Of a DNA stretch of 37,855 nt, positions 33,821 through 37,855 are shown one piece after another. Under the pieces are notes generated by a model that did not search any database, was not told where the DNA came from, and saw only the letters and a program-made list of their open reading frames with translations. Every line of letters starts with the position of its first letter. Positions within the stretch are counted from its first letter, which is position 1. Position numbers and translations under genes: made by a program. Location: contig CANFQF010000009.1 in NCBI GenBank assembly GCA_947449025.1, positions 1-37,855 on the forward strand, given 5' to 3'. The stretch comes from Comamonadaceae bacterium (GTDB lineage: Bacteria; Pseudomonadota; Gammaproteobacteria; Burkholderiales; Burkholderiaceae_C).

Positions 33821-34833
33821 GTGGCGTTTCAGTCGCTGCCGCCGACCGGGTACACACTCCCGTCTGGCAAGGGGCAGGTCGCCGCATCCACTTGCAGGAG
33901 GTGGGCACCCGCGACGGCCTGCAGGCCGAATCTGCCTTCGTGCCCACCGCTGACAAGGTCGCTTTGGTCGACGCCTTGTCGGACGCCGGCCTGGCCAAGA
34001 TCGAGGTGACTGCCTTCGTTTCGCCCAAGGCCATCCCGGCCCTGCGCGATGCCGAGCAGGTGCTGCGCGAAATCCGGCGTGCACCGGGCGTCGTTTACAG
34101 CGCTCTGGTGCCCAATGTGCGCGGCGCCGAGCGCGCCATCGAGTCCCGCGCCGACGAACTCAATTTGGTCATGTCGGCCAGCGAAAGCCACAACCTGGCC
34201 AACCTGCGCATGCTGGGCGAGCAGTCCTTCAGCGCGCTGGCCGAGGTGGCGGCGGCCACGCGTGCAAGCGGTGTCGCGGTCAACGTGTCGCTCTCCTGCG
34301 CCTTCGGCTGCCCGATGGAAGGTGATGTGCCGGTGCAGACGGTGCTGCAATGGTGCGAGCGCTATGTGCACGAGTTGGGAGCCCACGGTGTGACGCTGTG
34401 CGACACCACCGGCATGGCCTACCCGACGCAGGTGGCCGAGCTCACGGCCGCATTTCGCGCGCGCTGGCCCGCCACCGAGTTGACCCTCCACTTTCACAAC
34501 ACCCGGGGCATGGGCCTGGCCAATGTGCTGGCCGGCATCGACGCCGGCGCGGACCGCTTTGACGCCTCGTTCGGCGGTATCGGTGGCTGCCCCTACGCAC
34601 CGGGTGCCTCGGGCAATGTCTGCACCGAGGAAATCGCCCATGCCCTGGCCCTTATGGGCTACGACACGGGCATTGACCTGGTGCGGCTTGTCGCCGCCGC
34701 CGGGAGGCTGCCGGCCCTTATCGGCCACGACATCCCCAGCCAGATCGTCAAGGCCGGTCGGCGGCTCGACCTGCACCCTCGGCCGGCGGAGTTTGAGGCG
34801 ATCCGGCGGCGGGCGCTCGAGCGCAAGGATTGA
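33817..34833 (+). CDS. HMG-CoA-lyase-family acyl-CoA lyase (possible citramalyl-CoA lyase)
   Basis: A 338-residue TIM-barrel lyase cleaving 3-hydroxy-3-methyl acyl-CoA esters. The active-site residues of human HMG-CoA lyase are all matched: Arg32-Asp33 (EVGTRDGLQ), Glu63 region (KIEVTAFVSPK), His225 and His227 (HFHNTRG), Cys258 (GGCPYAPGASGN), Asn267 and Glu271. The usual HxHDTYG reads HFHNTRG here, so specificity may differ. The family includes (R)-citramalyl-CoA lyase, which yields acetyl-CoA and pyruvate. The gene is the last of the LeuCD-like operon and is translationally coupled to the CoA-transferase. True HMG-CoA lyase (leucine degradation) remains the alternative. Confidence 0.9.
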   Translation: MSGVSVAAADRVHTPVWQGAGRRIHLQEVGTRDGLQAESAFVPTADKVALVDALSDAGLAKIEVTAFVSPKAIPALRDAEQVLREIRRAPGVVYSALVPNVRGAERAIESRADELNLVMSASESHNLANLRMLGEQSFSALAEVAAATRASGVAVNVSLSCAFGCPMEGDVPVQTVLQWCERYVHELGAHGVTLCDTTGMAYPTQVAELTAAFRARWPATELTLHFHNTRGMGLANVLAGIDAGADRFDASFGGIGGCPYAPGASGNVCTEEIAHALALMGYDTGIDLVRLVAAAGRLPALIGHDIPSQIVKAGRRLDLHPRPAEFEAIRRRALERKD

Positions 34834-34872
34834 AGCGGCTGTCCTGCGCCAGTCGGCGTTGGATGCGTTGGG

Positions 34873-36204
34873 TCAACTGCGCGCCGGCAGCACGGTGCCC
34901 CGGCACTCGCCAAAGCCGATGCGCGCATGGCCTGGCTTCTCGCACCATCCGCGGAGGATGACCGTGTCGCCATCGTGCAGGAAGGCGCGCTGCTCGCCCG
35001 AGTTCGCCAGCCTCACCGGCTGGCGGCCGCCCTGGCTTAGCTCCACCAACGCACCCGCCTCTAGCGCGGTCGGGCCGGAGACTGTTCCGGTGCCGAGCAG
35101 GTCGCCAGGCTGCAGGTTGCAGCCCCCCACGGTGTGCTGGGCCAGCATCTGCGCTGGCGTCCAGTACTGATGTCGGAAACTGGTGGCCGCCAGGCGGCTC
35201 GGTCCCTGGCCCTGTGCGCGGTGGGCGGGCGTGTCCAGCAGCGCCTCCAGGCGCACGTCGATGCCGCCGTGCGCGCGGTGCTCCGCGTTGTCGAGGTAGG
35301 GCAGTGGCTGCGGATCGCCTGCTGGCCGATCGAAGGGAACCCGGTACGGCGCCAGTGCGTCCATGGTCACGATCCACGGGGAGATCGTGGTGCAGAAGTT
35401 CTTGCCCAAAAAGGGGCCCAGTGGCGCCATCTCCCAGAACTGGTGGTCGCGCGCCGACCAGTCATTCAGAAGCACCATGCCCAGGATCTGCCGCTCGGCC
35501 TGCGCCAGGGCAATTGGCTCGCCCAGGGCGTTGCCAGGGCCGATGAAAAAGCCCATCTCCAGCTCGAAGTCCAGCCGCGCGCAGGCGCCGTAGACCGGGG
35601 CCTGCGCCCCTGGCGGCATAGCCTGCCCCATGGGCCGGTGAAAGCCAAAGCCCTCCTGGCCCACCCGCAGGCTGGAGGCGCGGCCGTGATAGGCGATCGG
35701 CAGCCACTGGAAGTTGTCGGTGAGTGGCTTGTCCGGAAAGAGAAGCCGGCCCACGTTCACCGCATGGTGGATCGAGGTGTAGAAGTCGGTGTAGTCGCCG
35801 ATGCGGGCCGGCAGACCGTACTCGACCTCGTTCAGCGGCACAAGGCAGTCACGCACCCGCGCCTGGACAGAGGCCGGTGCATCATCGGCGAGCAGCCCGA
35901 ACAGGCCGTGGCGCAGGGCCCGCCAGGTCTCGGGCCCGAGTGCCATGAAGTCGTTGAGCGCCGGGCCTGCACAGGCCTCGCAGGCGGCTTGGGCGGGGCC
36001 CTGCAGCAGTCCGGTGGCTGCCAAGCGGGCCAGATTCAGTGCCTGGTCGCCGATGGCTGTGGCGCCGTGCATCGGCTCCTGGCTGGCGCGCCGTCGCAAC
36101 ACCGCCAGGGGCAGGTTCTGGATTGGGAAGTCAGCGCCCGCCACCTGTGCAGATGCGAGCCAACTGCGGGCGGTCGCTGCGTGGGTGTGGTCCAGTGCAA
36201 TCAT
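34873..36204 (-). CDS. fahA: Fumarylacetoacetase
   Basis: A 443-residue enzyme that hydrolyses fumarylacetoacetate to fumarate and acetoacetate, the last step of tyrosine/homogentisate breakdown. The N-terminal SH3-like domain (1-125) is followed by the catalytic FAH fold. Metal ligands can be assigned: Asp140 (DYTDFYTS), Glu214 and Glu216 (FELEMGFF) and Asp248 ([13 protein letters not shown]). The catalytic His is in SIHHAVNVG, and [17 protein letters not shown] and [11 protein letters not shown] are also conserved. It is convergent with the lyase gene and overlaps the upstream cyclase gene by four bases. Homogentisate dioxygenase is not in the window. Confidence 0.96.
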   Translation of the reverse strand: MIALDHTHAATARSWLASAQVAGADFPIQNLPLAVLRRRASQEPMHGATAIGDQALNLARLAATGLLQGPAQAACEACAGPALNDFMALGPETWRALRHGLFGLLADDAPASVQARVRDCLVPLNEVEYGLPARIGDYTDFYTSIHHAVNVGRLLFPDKPLTDNFQWLPIAYHGRASSLRVGQEGFGFHRPMGQAMPPGAQAPVYGACARLDFELEMGFFIGPGNALGEPIALAQAERQILGMVLLNDWSARDHQFWEMAPLGPFLGKNFCTTISPWIVTMDALAPYRVPFDRPAGDPQPLPYLDNAEHRAHGGIDVRLEALLDTPAHRAQGQGPSRLAATSFRHQYWTPAQMLAQHTVGGCNLQPGDLLGTGTVSGPTALEAGALVELSQGGRQPVRLANSGEQRAFLHDGDTVILRGWCEKPGHARIGFGECRGTVLPARS

Positions 36205-37010
36205 GGGCGTGGGCCCGTGAGCGCTTCGTCGAAGATCGCCACTGCCCGGGTCCAGCCGGCCGAGGCGCCGCGAATTTTGTGCGGGAAGCAGCTGATGTAA
36301 AAGCCTGAGGCCGGCAGCGCCTCCAGGTTGTGCAGTTTTTCAAGGTGACAGTAGCCTATGTCGCGCCCGGCCTTGTGGCCCTCCCAGATCAGGCCGGCGT
36401 CCTGGGTCTGGGCGTATTTCTTGGCGGTATGCACGAAGGGCGCGTCCCAGCTCCAGGCGTCTGTGCCGGTCAGACGCACACCGCGCTCCAGCAGGTACAT
36501 GGTTGCCTCGTAGCCCATGCCCGCGCCAGCGGCTACGTAATCGGCTTGGCCATAGCGCGAGCCCGCCCGGGTGTTCACCACGACGATCTCCAGCGGCTGC
36601 AGGGTGTGGCCGATGCGGGCGAGTTCGGCTTCAACATCGGCCGCGGTCACCACATAGCCATCTTCGAAATGCCGGAAGTCCAGCTTCACCCCAGGCTGGA
36701 AGCACCATTCCAACGGCACCTCGTCGATGGTGATGGCCCGCTCCTTGCCGCCGGCCTTGTCGTTCATCGTCGAGTGGAAGTGGTAGGGCGCGTCGAGGTG
36801 GGTGCCGTTGTGCGTATTGAGCTGCACGTACTCCAATGCCCAGCCCTCGGCGTCGGGCAGATCTTCCTTCTTGAGGCCCGGAAAGAAGCTGGCTACCTGT
36901 TCGGCGGTGGCCTCATGGCGCAGGTACTCGATCTTCGGGCTGTAGCCAGGCGGATCGGAGGCCACATCGTTTTCCAGGTAGATGGACAGATCGACGAATC
37001 GGCGAGTCAT
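36201..37010 (-). CDS. Cyclase-family hydrolase (kynurenine formamidase-like)
   Basis: A 269-residue metal-dependent hydrolase of the cyclase family. The signature [13 protein letters not shown] (about 68-80) supplies the metal-binding His and Asp residues; a second conserved His is in the later [12 protein letters not shown] region. I take the ATG at 37010, which begins [15 protein letters not shown] as in relatives and has GAGGG about eight bases upstream. An in-frame ATG at 37085 would add 25 residues of weaker similarity. The stop overlaps the start of fahA, so the two are coupled. The substrate could be an amide or lactone from aromatic breakdown. Confidence 0.9.
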   Translation of the reverse strand: MTRRFVDLSIYLENDVASDPPGYSPKIEYLRHEATAEQVASFFPGLKKEDLPDAEGWALEYVQLNTHNGTHLDAPYHFHSTMNDKAGGKERAITIDEVPLEWCFQPGVKLDFRHFEDGYVVTAADVEAELARIGHTLQPLEIVVVNTRAGSRYGQADYVAAGAGMGYEATMYLLERGVRLTGTDAWSWDAPFVHTAKKYAQTQDAGLIWEGHKAGRDIGYCHLEKLHNLEALPASGFYISCFPHKIRGASAGWTRAVAIFDEALTGPRP

Positions 37011-37118
37011 GGTCAGGCCCTCAAGGGTTTGCCTGCCCAAGGCACGCAGGCTTTCATCAACATCAGTGAGCTGTGATTTTGGCATCGACTGCCCGGGCAG
37101 ACCGATGCCCGCAAGGGC

Positions 37119-37855
37119 CTAGTTGCTGCCGGCCCGATGCAGCCGCATCTGCCCGGGCAACGGTGCGCCGCGCAGCAACACATCTTCAGCCAGCCAGAGT
37201 GCGGAACGGCGTGCGCGCTCGCAGACCATGGGCAGCGGCATCTGCACATAGTCGTCATTGAACACCTCGAAGCTGTAGTCGCCCTGGTAGCCCAGCGCGT
37301 CGAGTTTGAGCACCATCTCGGCAACTTCCGGGGTGTGGACTCCCTCCCCCGGAAACACGCGGTAGGTGCGCGCGGTGGCCATGCGCTCCTCGAAGGTACG
37401 TGTCTCCTGCCACATGAAATCGGACAGCTGCACCAGGAAGATCTTGGCGGGGTCCAGATCGTCCAGTGCCGACATCGGCGTCTTGGCAGCGAGAATGTGA
37501 AAGGAGTCCAGGCCCACGCCTAGGTTGGGGCAGTCGGCGCGGGCGACGACGTCCCAGGCCGTGGTGAATTCGTTGATATGGCGGCCCCAGGAGAGGCCCT
37601 CGTAGGCGATGCGAATGCCCAGGGGCAGGGCCAGCATCGCCAGTTTGCGAAGGTCGCGGGCCAGATGGTCCACGTCGCTGCTTGCATGCACCGAGGTCGA
37701 GGAGCATACAAGCAGCACCTTGCAGCCCAGCGCAGCGCACATCTCCAGCATGGTCTTGGCGATGTCCACCTTGTATTGGTGCAGGTGACCAGACAGGCCC
37801 TCGAAATCGCGCAGCACCTGAAACCCCGTGCCGCGCAGGCCGCTGGCCTTGACCG
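37119..37855 (-). CDS. TIM-barrel sugar-phosphate isomerase/epimerase-like protein, 3-dehydroshikimate dehydratase type (5' end outside window)
   Basis: The frame is open to the right edge, so the N terminus is missing; 245 residues are visible. Metal-site stretches of the AP-endonuclease-2/xylose-isomerase-like fold are present: IAYEGLSWGRHINEFTTAW (Glu ligand), LGVGLDSFHILA (Asp and His), IFLVQLSDFMWQ and DYSFEVFNDDY (Glu). YEGLSWGRHIN and LDSFHIL are characteristic of the N-terminal half of QuiC-type 3-dehydroshikimate dehydratases. The protein ends shortly after this barrel, so the dioxygenase-like second half of the bifunctional form is absent. A role in quinate/shikimate breakdown to protocatechuate is plausible. 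Confidence 0.85.
   Translation of the reverse strand, partial: VKASGLRGTGFQVLRDFEGLSGHLHQYKVDIAKTMLEMCAALGCKVLLVCSSTSVHASSDVDHLARDLRKLAMLALPLGIRIAYEGLSWGRHINEFTTAWDVVARADCPNLGVGLDSFHILAAKTPMSALDDLDPAKIFLVQLSDFMWQETRTFEERMATARTYRVFPGEGVHTPEVAEMVLKLDALGYQGDYSFEVFNDDYVQMPLPMVCERARRSALWLAEDVLLRGAPLPGQMRLHRAGSN

Overview
The window looks like a chromosome segment of a betaproteobacterium in Burkholderiales, most likely close to Comamonadaceae. The clue is one conserved housekeeping neighbourhood in the middle: rpsP-rimM-trmD-rplS, a CoA-type NUDIX hydrolase, a CobD/CbiB-family protein, then rsgA, pterin dehydratase, an M48 protease and orn. The sequence is GC-rich (about two-thirds G+C by eye), so long antisense open frames are common; I treat them as shadows. 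I see no tRNA, rRNA, CRISPR array, insertion sequence or integrase. No gap between called genes exceeds 300 bases; the largest (25906-26195) holds a terminator and a hairpin-rich leader.

Layout. (1) 1-4723: the 3' part of an RHS/YD-repeat polymorphic toxin whose variable tip carries a phospholipase A2-like CxxxHDxC motif. It is followed with a 4-base ATGA overlap by a small membrane protein that is the obvious immunity candidate. (2) 4820-9399, minus strand: an orphan ClpP-like protease, a complete polar amino-acid ABC importer (binding protein, two permeases, ATPase), and a 2-keto-4-pentenoate hydratase-like FAH-family enzyme. (3) 9607-15449: a run of largely unlinked genes: NAD(P)-binding epimerase-like protein, LLM flavin monooxygenase, beta-propeller lipoprotein, 2OG-Fe dioxygenase, SDR oxidoreductase, RluA-type pseudouridine synthase. 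(4) 15512-17192: a DUF47/PhoU-like protein plus a PiT phosphate transporter, preceded by three PhoB-box-like repeats at 11-bp spacing; then a TM2-type membrane protein and a GNAT acetyltransferase on the minus strand. (5) 18453-28315: the ribosome/RNA block (rpsP, rimM, trmD, rplS, rsgA, orn, DEAD-box helicase) with interleaved housekeeping genes. (6) 28475-34833: a LysR regulator followed by a tight operon of LeuC-like and LeuD-like isomerase/hydratase subunits, an orphan TctC/Bug binding protein, a CaiB/BaiF CoA-transferase and an HMG-CoA-lyase-family lyase. (7) 34873-37855, minus strand: fumarylacetoacetase, a cyclase/kynurenine-formamidase-like hydrolase and a TIM-barrel isomerase of the 3-dehydroshikimate dehydratase type, truncated by the window edge.

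How genes may work together. The most suggestive system is region 6. LeuB is absent, and a hydro-lyase, a binding protein, a CoA-transferase and a CoA-ester lyase sit in one transcription unit. Together they could turn a C5 branched dicarboxylate (citraconate/citramalate) into acetyl-CoA and pyruvate. This is inference. Second is the RHS toxin with a PLA2-like tip and its coupled membrane protein. A third theme is regulatory: several genes have a -10-like hexamer exactly six bases before ATG and no Shine-Dalgarno, as expected for leaderless mRNAs.
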